Source of the DNA: Rhizobacter sp. SG703
GTDB taxonomy: Bacteria; Pseudomonadota; Gammaproteobacteria; Burkholderiales; Burkholderiaceae_C
Length of the DNA: 64,000 nt
NCBI RefSeq assembly: GCF_012275445.1
Contig: NZ_JAAZQK010000012.1
Location: 62,001-126,000, forward strand
Direction: 5' to 3'
Below, piece after piece: positions 43,575-53,218 of the stretch. The notes below the pieces were generated by a model, which ran no database searches, was not told the origin of the DNA, and saw nothing but the letters and a program-made list of their open reading frames with translations. Positions within the stretch are counted from its first letter, which is position 1. Each line of letters opens with the position of its first letter. The translations under genes were made by a program, and so were the position numbers.

Positions 43575-43579
43575 TTCCG

Positions 43580-44509
43580 CTAACGAGCCCGGGCTAACAG
43601 CCAGATCCCTGCCAGTACGAGGACCGTGCCGGCGGCGACCCAGCCGGTGAACGGCTCGCCGAGGATCAGCACGCCCATCAGGATCGTCGACAGCGGCCCG
43701 ACCATTCCGGTCTGGGCCGCCATCGTCGCGCCGATGCGCTCGATGGCCATCATCACCATCAGCACCGGCGCGAAGGTGCACAGCGTCGCGTTCAGCACCG
43801 ACAGCCAGATCACCTCGGGCGCCACCACCGCCGCCGCCATCGGCCGCAGCACCACGAACTGCCCGATGCAGAGCACGCAGGCCACCGTGGTCGCGAGACC
43901 CGTGAGCCGCAGCGCGCCCAGCCGCTTGACCTCTTCGCCACTGAACGCCAGGTACAGCGCATAGCTCACCGCGCTGCCGAACACCAGCGCGGCGCCGAGC
44001 ACCACGTGCGAGCCGACCAGCTGGATCTCGTGCCCGAACACCAGCAGCACGCCGGCATAGCTGACGCCGAGCGCCATCAGCTGGCGGCGGTTCACCGTCT
44101 TGCGGAACAGCACGACGCCGAGGAACAGCACCAGCGTCGGGTTCAGGTAGAGGATCAGCCGCTCGAGGCTCGCGCTGATGTACTGCAGCCCGGCGAAGTC
44201 GAGGAAGCTCGCGAGGTAATAGCCGCTGAAGCCGAGGCCCAGCACGACGATCCAGTCGCGGCGCGTCAACGCCGGCTTGCCACGCCCTGCCCACCACGAC
44301 AGCAGCAGGAACAACGGCAGCGCGAACAGCATGCGGTACATGATCAGCGTCACCGCGTCGACGTCGTGCCGGTAGGCCAGCTTGACGATGATGGCCTTGC
44401 CGGAGAACGCGATCGCACCGAGCGTGGCCAGCAGCAGGCCCGGCCAGTGACGGGAAGGGGCGGAAATCTCTGTCGCGGGGACCTGCGAAGCACTGCTCAT
44501 CGAGGCCAT
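43580..44509 (-). CDS. EamA/DMT family permease
   Basis: A 309-residue protein with ten hydrophobic helices in two EamA repeats. YYLASFLDFAGLQYISASLERLILYLNPTLVL (core YISASLERLILYLNPTL) is characteristic, and SLERLILYLNPT is the conserved mid-helix of this exporter class. The substrate is unknown. It starts at ATG 44509 (a second Met is at 44500); no ribosome binding site stands out. The gene begins right beside the MCP 3' hairpin, so the MCP and EamA genes are a tandem pair on the minus strand, perhaps transcribed separately. Confidence 0.85.
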   Translation of the reverse strand: MASMSSASQVPATEISAPSRHWPGLLLATLGAIAFSGKAIIVKLAYRHDVDAVTLIMYRMLFALPLFLLLSWWAGRGKPALTRRDWIVVLGLGFSGYYLASFLDFAGLQYISASLERLILYLNPTLVLFLGVVLFRKTVNRRQLMALGVSYAGVLLVFGHEIQLVGSHVVLGAALVFGSAVSYALYLAFSGEEVKRLGALRLTGLATTVACVLCIGQFVVLRPMAAAVVAPEVIWLSVLNATLCTFAPVLMVMMAIERIGATMAAQTGMVGPLSTILMGVLILGEPFTGWVAAGTVLVLAGIWLLARAR

Positions 44510-44514
44510 TCTAC

Positions 44515-44540
44515 GTAGCCCGGATGGCGATCCGGCCTAC
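44515..44540. terminator. Hairpin at the end of the chemoreceptor gene, REP-like
   Basis: GTAGCCCGGAT (44515-44525) pairs with ATCCGGCCTAC (44530-44540) with one mismatch around GGCG. The TAG stop of the chemoreceptor (44537-44539 on the minus strand) lies inside the right arm, as at 5097-5122. The sequence resembles REP palindromes found in many Proteobacteria. Confidence 0.5.
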
Positions 44541-46084
44541 AGCTTGAAGCTTCCGACCGCGCGCGACAGCATCGTCGCCTGGTCCTTCAGGCTTTGCGTC
44601 GCCGCGGTCGATTCCTCGACCAGCGCCGCGTTCTGTTGCGTCATGTGATCGAGCTGGGCGATCGCCTGGTTGACCTGGCCGATGCCGTCGCTCTGCTCGC
44701 CGGCCGCGCTGCTGATCTCGCCGATGATGTCGGTCACGCGGCGCACCGAGCTGACGATCTCGCGCATCGTCGTGCCGGCCTCTTCGACCAGTCGCGTTCC
44801 CGACTCGACCTTGCCGACGCTGTCGCCGATCAGGCTCTTGATCTCACGCGCGGCCTGCGCCGAACGCTGCGCCAGGCTGCGCACCTCGCCGGCCACCACC
44901 GCGAAGCCGCGGCCCTGCTCGCCGGCACGCGCCGCTTCGACCGCCGCGTTCAGCGCCAGGATGTTGGTCTGGAACGCGATGCCGTCGATCACGCCGATGA
45001 TGTCGCCGATCTTCTTCGACGAACCGGCGATGGCCTGCATCGTCTGCACCACATCGGCGACCACCTCGCCGCCGCGCGTGGCCACGCCGGAGGCCGACAG
45101 CGCCAGCTGGTTCGCCTGCTTCGCCGCATCGGCGCTCTGCCGCACGGTGGCGGTCAGCTGCTCGACGCTCGATGCGGTCTGCTGCAGGTTCGACGCGGTC
45201 TGCTCGGTGCGCGCCGACAGGTCGAGGTTGCCGGCCGCGATCTCGGTGCTGGCCATCGTGATGGATTCGCTGACGTTCTGCACGCTCGCCACCAGCTCGG
45301 CCAGCTTGCCCTGCATCGCGCCCAGGTCGGAGACCAGCGCCTGCACCTCGTCGTGGGAACCGGTGGACGGCGGCGCCATGCTCAGGTCGCCGGCGGCAAC
45401 ACGCTCGGCCATCCGCGAGGCGCCCGCCAGCGGCACCACGATCGAGCGCGACAGCGCCCAGGCGCAGCCCAGGCTCACCAGCATGCCGGCCGCGATGCCG
45501 GTCGACAGCATCGCGATGCCTTCGCGCTCGCTGCGCGCGGCCGCGGCACGCGCCTCCTCGACGCGCTGCGCCTGGTAGGCCGCGAGGTCGTCGACCGCCT
45601 TCGCATAGGCATCGGCCGCCGGGCGCAGCTTGCCGGCGATGTCGTCGCCGGCCACCTTCTCGCCGGCCGCCTTGCGCTTGACCAGCTCGTCGCGCACGCC
45701 GCGGAACTTGCCGCCGGCCTCGTCGATGACGCTGAACAGCTGCTTCGTGCGATCGTTGTCGACGAGGTCTTCGAGCGTCTTGCGCACCACCTCGGAGCGC
45801 GCCGAGGTCAGCTTGCGGTCGGCGTTGATGCGGGCCGCGAAGTCGGCATCGTCGATCTGCAGCAGCGTCTCGGCACGGGCCGAGCTCAGCACGACGATCG
45901 AGTGCAGTTCGCGCGCCAGCAGCGCGCGCTGCGACGATGCGCCGCCCAGGTCGTTGGCGATGTCCTGCAGGCGGTCCAGGCGCCAGATGCCGATGCCGGC
46001 CGCCAGCGAAGTCACCAGCATCACCAGGCCGAAGGCCAGCGCCAGCCGCGGGGCCAGGCGCATGCGCGAGAAGAACAACGTCAT
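44537..46084 (-). CDS. Methyl-accepting chemotaxis protein
   Basis: A 515-residue chemoreceptor. TM1 lies at residues 12-34, a four-helix-bundle-type sensor domain (4HB) at about 40-190, TM2 at about 192-212, HAMP at about 213-265, and the signalling domain at about 270-510. The highly conserved hairpin tip reads [22 protein letters not shown] (central part [20 protein letters not shown]). It couples to CheA/CheW; the ligand is unknown. It lacks a C-terminal NWETF-type pentapeptide. GAGGA precedes the ATG at 46084. Its stop codon lies in the hairpin at 44515-44540. Confidence 0.93.
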   Translation of the reverse strand: MTLFFSRMRLAPRLALAFGLVMLVTSLAAGIGIWRLDRLQDIANDLGGASSQRALLARELHSIVVLSSARAETLLQIDDADFAARINADRKLTSARSEVVRKTLEDLVDNDRTKQLFSVIDEAGGKFRGVRDELVKRKAAGEKVAGDDIAGKLRPAADAYAKAVDDLAAYQAQRVEEARAAAARSEREGIAMLSTGIAAGMLVSLGCAWALSRSIVVPLAGASRMAERVAAGDLSMAPPSTGSHDEVQALVSDLGAMQGKLAELVASVQNVSESITMASTEIAAGNLDLSARTEQTASNLQQTASSVEQLTATVRQSADAAKQANQLALSASGVATRGGEVVADVVQTMQAIAGSSKKIGDIIGVIDGIAFQTNILALNAAVEAARAGEQGRGFAVVAGEVRSLAQRSAQAAREIKSLIGDSVGKVESGTRLVEEAGTTMREIVSSVRRVTDIIGEISSAAGEQSDGIGQVNQAIAQLDHMTQQNAALVEESTAATQSLKDQATMLSRAVGSFKL

Positions 46085-46323
46085 GGAAAAGTCCTCGAAA
46101 CTGCACCGCACGAAGGGGCTGCCGTCGGCAATCCGCCTGCGGCGGCAAGGGAATGCCCGGCTATCGGACAAGTCGAGGCAAAACTTGAGGGTTTTCCCGA
46201 TGTCTTGAGCAGAAGTCGGCACACGGGCCTGCAGCGCGACGCCCTCGGCGGGTCCGGGCCGGCTGCTTGCTAGCATCCGCCGCGGCGCCACGGAGGGCGC
46301 ATCAACGCAACAAGGACAACACG

Positions 46324-48789
46324 ATGCATCGGGAGAAGGGACGCCGCGTCCGCGCAGGACGGGCCCGGGCGGCCATGGCGTTGATCGCCGGCATGATCCT
46401 GTCGGTGGCCACCGGCAGCCACGCCACCGACTACCGCCGTGGGCCGGCGCCGGCCTGGGTCGAGCTGCAGACCCTGGACGAGCAGGCCAGGCCGGCTGTC
46501 GGCAAGGGCAACCAGGGCGTGCACTACCTGCTGGTCGACCAGCAGACACGCCTCGAACCCGGCGGTCGCAGCACCTACCGACGCGTCGCCAGCCGGGCGT
46601 TGAACCTGCGCGGCGTCGAGTCGGAATCGCACCTGGCCATCGAGTTCGATCCGTCCCATGAAACGTTGACGCTGCACACGCTGAACGTGCACCGCGATGG
46701 CCGCATCCAGGACCGCCTGCCCTCGGCGCAGATCAAGGTGCTGCAGCGCGAGTCCGACCTCGAATACCGCATCTACGACGGCAGCAAGACGGTCGACATC
46801 GTGCTGGACGACATCCGCCCCGGCGACGTCATCGACTACGCCTACAGCCGCGCCGGCGACAACCCGGTGTTCGGTGGGCGTGCCTTCGGCCGCATGGACC
46901 TGCAATGGTCGGTGCCGGTGCATGCGATGCACCACCGCCTGCTGGCTCCGTCGACGCGTGCGATCCGCTGGCGCAGCACAGAGGGCGCGCCGACGCCGCG
47001 CGTCGAACGCCGGGGCGACTGGACCGACCAGGTCTGGCGGGCCACCGACGTCGACCCGCTGCCGCAGCAGAAGGACACCCCGCGCTGGTACGACGCCTAC
47101 GCATCGGTCGACTGGAGCGAGTACGCCGACTGGGCTGCGGTGGCGCGCTGGGCCGAGCCGCTGTATCGGGCGCGTCCGCCGGCCGCCGGGCCGCTGCGCA
47201 CCGAGATCGACCGCATCGCCGGATCGGCGCCGTCGCCGGAGCAGCGCCTGCTCGCGACGCTGGCCTTCGTGCAGTCGCAGATCCGCTACCTCGGCGTCGA
47301 GGTGGGTCCGGGATCCCACGCACCGCGGCCGCCCGAGACCGTGCTCGCGCGCCGCTACGGGGATTGCAAGGACAAGGTGCTGCTGGCCGTGACGATGCTG
47401 CGCGCGCTCGGCGTGCCGGCCGATCCGGCGCTGGTGCATACGCGGCTGCGCGACCACATCGGCGACCGCCTGCCTTCGCCCGGCGTCTTCAACCACGTGA
47501 TCCTGCGCGCGCAGGTCGGCGACCGGGTGGTGTGGGTCGACCCGACTCGCTCGCTGCAGCAGGGGCGCATCGATCACATCGCGCAGGCCGACTTCGGCCA
47601 GGCCCTGCTGCTGGACGGCCGGTCGACGTCCCTCGAGACGATGCCCGCCGCACCGGCCACGCGCCGGTCGCACGACATCGCGATGGTGATCGACGCCTCG
47701 CTCGGGTTCGACAAATCGCCGACGCTCGACATCACCAGCACCTACCAGGGCGAGAAGGCCGACGAGATGCGCGACACGCTGCGCAACGACAGCCTGTCCG
47801 ACCTGCAGTCGGACTACCTGAACTTCTACCTGCGCTCGTACCCGGGCCTGAGCGTTGCGAAGCCGTTCAGCTTCGAGGACGACGAAGCCGGCAACCAGCT
47901 GGTGACGCACGAGCACTACCGCCTGTCGACGCTGGTGGCCAAGGAGAGCGGCAGCGCGAACCCGCCGGTCTACCTGCGCGTGCCTGACATCCGCTCGTCG
48001 ATCGCGAGGCCGGACGACACCGTGCGCAGCGCGCCGCTTCGCATCGACCATCCGAAGAACGTGACGGTGTCCCTGACCGCGCTGCTGCCCGACCCCTGGG
48101 CGCTGAAGACCGAACACACCGAGGTGAACGACCCGGCATTCGAGTTCAGCGCCGACACGGGCGTCGACGCGAGCCGGCGCACGCTGCTGATGAAGTACCA
48201 CTACCGCAGCCTCGCCGACCATGTGCCGCCGGCCCGGTTGGCGGCCTATATCGCGCACCTCGAAGAAGCGCGCGACCACGTGGGCTACCGGCTGAACCAG
48301 CGCAAGCCGGCCGCCGGCGCATCGCCGGCGACACGGACCGGGATCGTCGGCGGCTTGCTGGCGCTGCTAGTGTGCATGCTGCTCGCAAGTGCAGGTGCCG
48401 TGGTGGTCCACGACACCCAGCGCGACATCCAGCGCACCGGCACCGACATGCCGGCCGCGGTACTGCCGAACTGGCGATTGCTCGCAGTCGGCAGCATGTT
48501 GTGGTGGGGAGCGCTGCTGCTGTGCGGCGTCATCGCCGTGACGATCTGGAACCTCTACCAGCCGCTCGGCCTGTGGAACATCGGGCTGGCTTGGTGCGCC
48601 CTCATGATTTCGAATGCCTGGCGGCACCACTGGAAAGGGCAGTGGCTGGCCTGGTCGGCGGTGCGCACCGGCGATGCCGGGCGTCTCGCGCTGAGCGCGG
48701 CCCGCCTGGGCCTGCCGACGGCGGTCGCACCTGCAGAGACGTCGCCGCTCGCCGAGTCGCCAGGCGCAACTGATCGTCAGCCTCGTTGA
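46324..48789 (+). CDS. DUF3857 and transglutaminase-like domain protein, membrane anchored
   Basis: An 821-residue exported protein. Residues 15-35 form a signal peptide or first membrane segment, a DUF3857 domain occupies about 60-270, and a transglutaminase-like core at about 290-400 has Cys348 in [12 protein letters not shown], His near GVFNHVIL and Asp in VVWVDPT. Further beta-rich sequence follows, and two or three hydrophobic segments near 680-780 anchor the C-terminal part. Such proteins are thought to act on peptides or peptidoglycan in the periplasm; the substrate is unknown. AAGGA precedes the ATG at 46324. Another transglutaminase-like gene follows after 140 bases. Confidence 0.82.
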   Translation: MHREKGRRVRAGRARAAMALIAGMILSVATGSHATDYRRGPAPAWVELQTLDEQARPAVGKGNQGVHYLLVDQQTRLEPGGRSTYRRVASRALNLRGVESESHLAIEFDPSHETLTLHTLNVHRDGRIQDRLPSAQIKVLQRESDLEYRIYDGSKTVDIVLDDIRPGDVIDYAYSRAGDNPVFGGRAFGRMDLQWSVPVHAMHHRLLAPSTRAIRWRSTEGAPTPRVERRGDWTDQVWRATDVDPLPQQKDTPRWYDAYASVDWSEYADWAAVARWAEPLYRARPPAAGPLRTEIDRIAGSAPSPEQRLLATLAFVQSQIRYLGVEVGPGSHAPRPPETVLARRYGDCKDKVLLAVTMLRALGVPADPALVHTRLRDHIGDRLPSPGVFNHVILRAQVGDRVVWVDPTRSLQQGRIDHIAQADFGQALLLDGRSTSLETMPAAPATRRSHDIAMVIDASLGFDKSPTLDITSTYQGEKADEMRDTLRNDSLSDLQSDYLNFYLRSYPGLSVAKPFSFEDDEAGNQLVTHEHYRLSTLVAKESGSANPPVYLRVPDIRSSIARPDDTVRSAPLRIDHPKNVTVSLTALLPDPWALKTEHTEVNDPAFEFSADTGVDASRRTLLMKYHYRSLADHVPPARLAAYIAHLEEARDHVGYRLNQRKPAAGASPATRTGIVGGLLALLVCMLLASAGAVVVHDTQRDIQRTGTDMPAAVLPNWRLLAVGSMLWWGALLLCGVIAVTIWNLYQPLGLWNIGLAWCALMISNAWRHHWKGQWLAWSAVRTGDAGRLALSAARLGLPTAVAPAETSPLAESPGATDRQPR

Positions 48790-48881
48790 CCGAGCGCGCA
48801 CAAATCTCCGGGCGACCTCCGTCATCTCCCCACATTTGCTGCAAGGTCGCTGACTAGCGTCCACCCCGCTGGCCCTACAAC

Positions 48882-48901
48882 GCGCACGCAGCAGCGTGCG
48901 C
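48882..48901. terminator. Perfect hairpin between the DUF3857 gene and the next gene
   Basis: GCGCACGC and GCGTGCGC form an eight-base perfect stem around AGCA, about 90 bases after the DUF3857 gene stop and 28 before the next start. No T-run follows, so it may be a terminator or a leader structure for the gene at 48930. Confidence 0.4.
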
Positions 48902-48929
48902 ACCAGCGTTCAAAAGCGGGGTGCACACG

Positions 48930-49739
48930 ATGTCGAAGCTTCTTCCTCTCTTCGCGGGCTGGCTGTTGTCGGCCGCGATGCTGTCCCACGCCGAGCTGCG
49001 CCCGCAGCCGGATCCCGACCTGCAGGCGATCGAGGCGATGCTGCAGCAGCCCGATGCCGACATCGACCTGGCCGACGTCAAGCTCGACATCGACAAGCGG
49101 GTCGAGCCGCGCATCGACGTGGCCGCCGTGCGGCGCCGGCTCGACACCATCGTCACCGACGTGCTCGAGATGCTGCCGCCGGCACCGACCCGCCACGAGC
49201 GCTTCGAGGCCTTGCATGCCTACCTCTACCGCGCCGGCGAGTGGAACGGCAACCGCCCGTGGCTGCGCGCCGCCGACGACCCGGCCTGCCAGGCCATGGC
49301 GACCAAGCTGCTCGCGACCCACCTCGTCACGCGGCGCGGCAACTGCGTGTCGATGGCGATGCTGTTCGCGATCGTCGGCCAGCGGCTCGGGCTGGACGTC
49401 AGCCTCGCGACTGCGCCGCAACAGCTCGGCGTGCTCTACCGCGACGACGCCGGCGTGGTGCGCGCGCTCGAACCGACGACCGGCGAGCTGACGATCGAGC
49501 CGGTGCCGCCGCGCGGCCTGATGCCGGTCTCGGCGCTGCGCCCGCTCACGCGCCACGAGTCCGTCGTGCTGGCGGCGCAGCTGTTGCTGGAGCACCTGTC
49601 CCGCCTGCCCGGCCAGGCGCCGCGCCGCGCCGCGCTGGCCGAGCTGCTTCGGCTGAACGATCCGCGGCGCATCGCGGTGCTGCCCGCGCCGCCGGGCACG
49701 CCGGCGGCGCAGGTCGCCCGGCGCGACCGCGCGCGCTGA
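48930..49739 (+). CDS. Secreted SirB1-like transglutaminase-fold protein
   Basis: A 269-residue protein. A signal peptide of about 21 residues (LLPLFAGWLLSAAMLSHA) is followed by the SirB1-type transglutaminase-like domain: NRPWLRAADDPACQ and LVTRRGNCVSMAMLFAIVGQRLGL, with Cys139 in the conserved GNC motif. SirB1-type domains are often linked to tetratricopeptide repeats; none is present here. Catalytic activity is likely but unproven. I use the ATG at 48930, because the GTG nine bases upstream adds nothing. It is probably expressed alone or with the DUF3857 gene. Confidence 0.72.
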   Translation: MSKLLPLFAGWLLSAAMLSHAELRPQPDPDLQAIEAMLQQPDADIDLADVKLDIDKRVEPRIDVAAVRRRLDTIVTDVLEMLPPAPTRHERFEALHAYLYRAGEWNGNRPWLRAADDPACQAMATKLLATHLVTRRGNCVSMAMLFAIVGQRLGLDVSLATAPQQLGVLYRDDAGVVRALEPTTGELTIEPVPPRGLMPVSALRPLTRHESVVLAAQLLLEHLSRLPGQAPRRAALAELLRLNDPRRIAVLPAPPGTPAAQVARRDRAR

Positions 49740-49766
49740 GCCGCGCCGTGGTCCGGCATGCCGCGC

Positions 49767-51548
49767 TCAGCGCCGGCTGGCGATCCAGCGGTCGATCTGC
49801 GCGTCCAGCACCGACAGCGGCAGCCCGCCCTCGGCCAGCACCGCGTCGTGGAAGGCCGGCATGCTGAAGCGCTCGCCCAGCGCCTGCTGCGCCCGCTCGC
49901 GCAACGCCTGGATCTTCAGCGAGCCGATCTTGTAGCCCAGCGCCTGGGCCGGCCACGCCATGTAGCGCTCGATCTGGTTGCGGGCCTGGTCGGGCGACGC
50001 GCCGACGTTGGCCTGCCAGTACGCCATCGCCTGCTCGCGGCTCCAGCCCTTGGCATGCAGGCCGGTGTCGACGACCAGGCGCGCGGCGCGTGCGATCTCG
50101 AGCCGCAGTTCGCCGACCCAGGCAGTCGGATCGTCGTACAGCCCCATCTCGCGGCCCAGCGTCTCGGCATACAGCCCCCAGCCTTCGCCGAATGCGTTGA
50201 TCCAGGTCCGCTTGCGGAATTCGGGCAGCGTCAGTTCCTGCAGCAGGCCCATCTGGAAATGATGCCCCGGCTGGCCTTCGTGCAGGAACAGCGCGGTCAT
50301 GATCGTCTTGTCGTAGGCGGCGGGGTCGTCGATCACAGCCCAGAAGATGCCGGGGCGCGAGCCGTCTTCGGCCGGCAGCGAGTAGTGGTCGGACGCCGAC
50401 GCCTTCGTCAACTCGGGCTCGGGCCGGATCTCCAGCGGTGCCTTCGGCACGCGGCCGAACAGCTGCGGCAGGCTGGCCTTCACGCGTTCGTTGATGGCGC
50501 GGTAGGCTTGCAGGATCTCGGCCTCGCTGCGATACGGCAGGAAGCTCGGGTTGGTGCGCACCCAGCCGAGCAGGCCCTTCGGGTCGCCGTCGTAGCCGAG
50601 CTGCGGCGCCACCTTGGCCAGTTCGCCCTGGATGCGCGCCACCTCGGCCAGCCCCATCGCGTGGATCTCGTCGGGGCCGAGGTCGGTGGTGGTCTGGTCG
50701 CGCACCCACTGGCGGTACCAGGCGGCGCCGTTCGGCAGTGCGCCCCAGCCGTCGCTGCTGCGAGCTGCGGCCAGGTAGTCGCTTTCGACGAAGGCGGTCA
50801 GCTTGCGCATCGCCGGCGCCACCCGGCGCGTCACCGCATCGCGGTAGGCGGCAGTCAGCCGGCGGCGATCCGCGTCGCCGAACGACGCCGGCAGGTTGCG
50901 GATCGGTGCGTAGAAGGCATTCGTCGCGAGCGTTGCATCCCCGAGCGGGCGCAACGGCTTCAGCGTCGCCACCACCACCGCCTTCGGCTGCACGATGCCG
51001 CGGCGCATGCCTTCGCGCATGTTGGCGATCGCCTGGTCGACCCAGGCCGGCAGGCGCGCGATGCGCTTCAGGTAGGCGTCGTACTGCGCAACGGTCTTCA
51101 GCGGCTGCTCGCCCTGGCCGCTGCCGAAGGTCGCCAGCAGCACCGGGATCGAATCGAGCTGCTGCAGCGGCAACAGGTGGTCGTCGAAGGCCTCGAAGCC
51201 GATGCGGGTGCGCAGCTCGCGCGCCAGCAGGTCGTGCGTCAGCTGGTCGGCGGGCGAGAGCTGCGACCGGTCGATCGCCGCGAGCCGCCGCTCGAGGAGG
51301 TGGTACATCGCGAAGCGCTGCTGCCGCTCGCGTGACGCGATGGTCAACGGCAGCTGGTCGTCGAAGCGGTTGTCGCCGGCCAGCGTCGCGGTGTAGACCG
51401 GATCGCGCCGGGCCTGCTCGTCGTAGTACTGGCCTGCGAGCGTCGCGAGCGCCGCCGCCGGATCGGCGGGTGCGGCCTCGACGGGCGGTTGGAACAGGGC
51501 CAGCACGCCGCTGAGGGCGGCGACCCACAAGGTTCGATTCAGGATCAT
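49767..51548 (-). CDS. DUF885 metalloprotease-like protein, exported
   Basis: A 593-residue protein with a signal peptide (residues 1-25, VLALFQPPVEAA) and the DUF885 fold of zinc-dependent M3-like helical peptidases. The metal site is HEGQPGHH (His423, Glu424, His429-430), part of FLHEGQPGHHFQMG, the usual DUF885 motif. TWINAFGEGWGLYAETLGRE adds the downstream Glu ligand region. The substrate is unknown, likely peptides in the periplasm. AAGGA lies upstream of the ATG at 51548. It diverges from the GNAT gene across 159 bases. Confidence 0.85.
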   Translation of the reverse strand: MILNRTLWVAALSGVLALFQPPVEAAPADPAAALATLAGQYYDEQARRDPVYTATLAGDNRFDDQLPLTIASRERQQRFAMYHLLERRLAAIDRSQLSPADQLTHDLLARELRTRIGFEAFDDHLLPLQQLDSIPVLLATFGSGQGEQPLKTVAQYDAYLKRIARLPAWVDQAIANMREGMRRGIVQPKAVVVATLKPLRPLGDATLATNAFYAPIRNLPASFGDADRRRLTAAYRDAVTRRVAPAMRKLTAFVESDYLAAARSSDGWGALPNGAAWYRQWVRDQTTTDLGPDEIHAMGLAEVARIQGELAKVAPQLGYDGDPKGLLGWVRTNPSFLPYRSEAEILQAYRAINERVKASLPQLFGRVPKAPLEIRPEPELTKASASDHYSLPAEDGSRPGIFWAVIDDPAAYDKTIMTALFLHEGQPGHHFQMGLLQELTLPEFRKRTWINAFGEGWGLYAETLGREMGLYDDPTAWVGELRLEIARAARLVVDTGLHAKGWSREQAMAYWQANVGASPDQARNQIERYMAWPAQALGYKIGSLKIQALRERAQQALGERFSMPAFHDAVLAEGGLPLSVLDAQIDRWIASRR

Positions 51549-51707
51549 GGCGAGGTGTCCTTGCAGCGGTGAGAGGGCGCACGGAGGTGCAGGGCAAGCG
51601 CAGCAGGATACGTGCGACCGCTGCACGAAACTGTCAGTAGTCTTCAGTCGCGTGTCAGCAGCGCCCTGTCCCACACGCCAGCCGCGCGACTGTCGTATCG
51701 TCCGTCG

Positions 51708-52388
51708 ATGGAATCACACCTCGACAACGTCTTCTGGAAGGCCCTGAGCGGCCCGCAGCTGCGCTTCTCGACGGGCTCGGCGCGCGCGCGCCGCTATGCG
51801 CCCGGCCTGTCGCCGATCTTCGCCTTCGCGGACCTCGACCACCCCGACTTCGACGGCCTCGCGCCGCATTGCCCGATCGGCGAGCACTTCTACATCGCCG
51901 ACTGGCGCGGCCCGGTGCCACGCGACTGGCAACTGGTTGCCGAGGCGACGATGCACCGCATGGTCTGGCGCAGCGATGCGATGCCGGACGACCTGCTGCC
52001 CGAGGCGACCCGGCTGGGCCCCGAGCATGCGCAGCAGGCCGTCGAGCTGGCGACGCTGACCCGGCCCGGGCCGTTCGGGCCGCGCACCCTCGAACTCGGC
52101 GACTACTTCGGTGTCGTCGACGACGGCCGGTTGATCGCGATGGCCGGCGAGCGCTCGACGGCCGGCACGTTTCGCGAGGTCAGCGGCGTCTGCACGCACC
52201 CGGAATTCCAGGGGCGCGGCCTCGCGCGCAAGCTGATGAACAAGCTCGCGCGGCGCCAGCTGATGCGCCGCGAGACGCCCTTCCTGCACGTGATGTGCAG
52301 CAACGAGGCGGCGCATGCGCTGTACCTGCGCATGGGCTTCCGCGATCACCTCGATCCGGTGGTGGTGCGGGTGCTGTCGAGGTCGTAG
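51708..52388 (+). CDS. GNAT family N-acetyltransferase
   Basis: A 226-residue protein with a C-terminal GNAT domain (residues about 105-220). The acetyl-CoA-binding motif A is VSGVCTHPEFQGRGLARKLM, of the form V.P..QGRGLA, and motif B contains SNEAAHALYLRMGF. The N-terminal part (residues 1-100) is family-specific. The acceptor is unknown. The ATG at 51708 lacks a clear ribosome binding site. Its 3' end overlaps the convergent BTLCP gene by 43 bases, unusual in this window. Confidence 0.87.
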   Translation: MESHLDNVFWKALSGPQLRFSTGSARARRYAPGLSPIFAFADLDHPDFDGLAPHCPIGEHFYIADWRGPVPRDWQLVAEATMHRMVWRSDAMPDDLLPEATRLGPEHAQQAVELATLTRPGPFGPRTLELGDYFGVVDDGRLIAMAGERSTAGTFREVSGVCTHPEFQGRGLARKLMNKLARRQLMRRETPFLHVMCSNEAAHALYLRMGFRDHLDPVVVRVLSRS

Positions 52389-52957
52389 GCGGCCAGGCGG
52401 TCGAGCACGCGCGCCCAGGCGGTGATGCGCCGCGCGTCGCGTGCCGGCCGGCCGCGCGCCAGGCCGGGCCAGATGCCGTCGGTGTTGAAGCTGATCAGCA
52501 CGCGCAGGTCGGGCCGCCGCGACAGCGGGCGCACCGCATCGACCAGGTTGTCGAGGATCAGCGGATCGCCGTCGGCATCGTCCGGCGGCAGCCAGGCCAG
52601 CACCATGTGACGCTGCCGGGGCCCGTCCGGCCCGCCGGCTTGCGCCTCGACGTAGGCGATGCGCAGTTGCGCGGGTGGCAGCCCGGCGGCGACCAGGCTG
52701 AAGTACTTCGCCGTCGCGTAGTCGACGCAGTCGCCGCTGCCGCGCTCGCGCAGCTCGGCGGGCAAGGCCCAGGGCACGGCCGGATCGCGGCGCCGCGGCT
52801 CGCCGTCGTACACGATGCGGTGGTTGACGGACACGTTGAGCGATGCGAGCAGCACGGGGGCGTCCGCCGGATCGGAAGGTCCGGCCGCGGTCGACGGCGA
52901 AGCGCCGAAGGTGAACAGCCCGCACAGCCATGCAACAAGAAGGTGCTTCGATGCCAT
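52346..52957 (-). CDS. BTLCP-type transglutaminase-like cysteine peptidase
   Basis: A 203-residue exported protein. Signal peptide to about residue 25 (LFTFGASPSTAAG), then the bacterial transglutaminase-like Cys peptidase domain with the catalytic triad Cys77 (GSGDCVDYATAKY), His117 (RQRHMVLAW) and Asp136 (LILDNLVD). Homologues such as LapG cut the surface adhesin LapA under control of LapD and c-di-GMP; no LapA or LapD gene is seen here, so the target is unknown. The start is taken at MASKHLLVAW (52957), which puts the signal first; it has no strong ribosome binding site. Confidence 0.8.
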   Translation of the reverse strand: MASKHLLVAWLCGLFTFGASPSTAAGPSDPADAPVLLASLNVSVNHRIVYDGEPRRRDPAVPWALPAELRERGSGDCVDYATAKYFSLVAAGLPPAQLRIAYVEAQAGGPDGPRQRHMVLAWLPPDDADGDPLILDNLVDAVRPLSRRPDLRVLISFNTDGIWPGLARGRPARDARRITAWARVLDRLAAYDLDSTRTTTGSR

Positions 52958-53147
52958 CGGGGCGAGACCATGCCGGCCCAACGAGGACACCCCCTGCAGA
53001 ACTGTCAGACAAATCGCCGGCAGCGCGGACACGCAGTGGCGCATCCTGGCCAAACGCGCCCGGTGGGGCACGCTCGACGCGATCCTTCCCATGTCGGGCT
53101 CCACGTCATGGCCCGAACGAACGGGCGCGGTGAACTGCTGGCCCGAA

Positions 53148-53189
53148 GCTTGCGCCGGGACGGCGCAAGCCGTTTCCTCAATGTTGAGG
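53148..53189. terminator. Two adjacent hairpins downstream of the gamma-glutamyltransferase gene
   Basis: GCTTGCGCC and GGCGCAAGC (53148-53156 and 53162-53170) form a perfect nine-base stem. CCTCAA/TTGAGG (53176-53181 and 53184-53189) is a second perfect stem. Together they follow the ggt stop on the minus strand by about 30 bases and may terminate ggt or insulate it from the BTLCP gene. Neither has a T-run. Confidence 0.5.
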
Positions 53190-53218
53190 AGGTGAGCGGG
53201 TCGTCGATGTGCTCGCGG

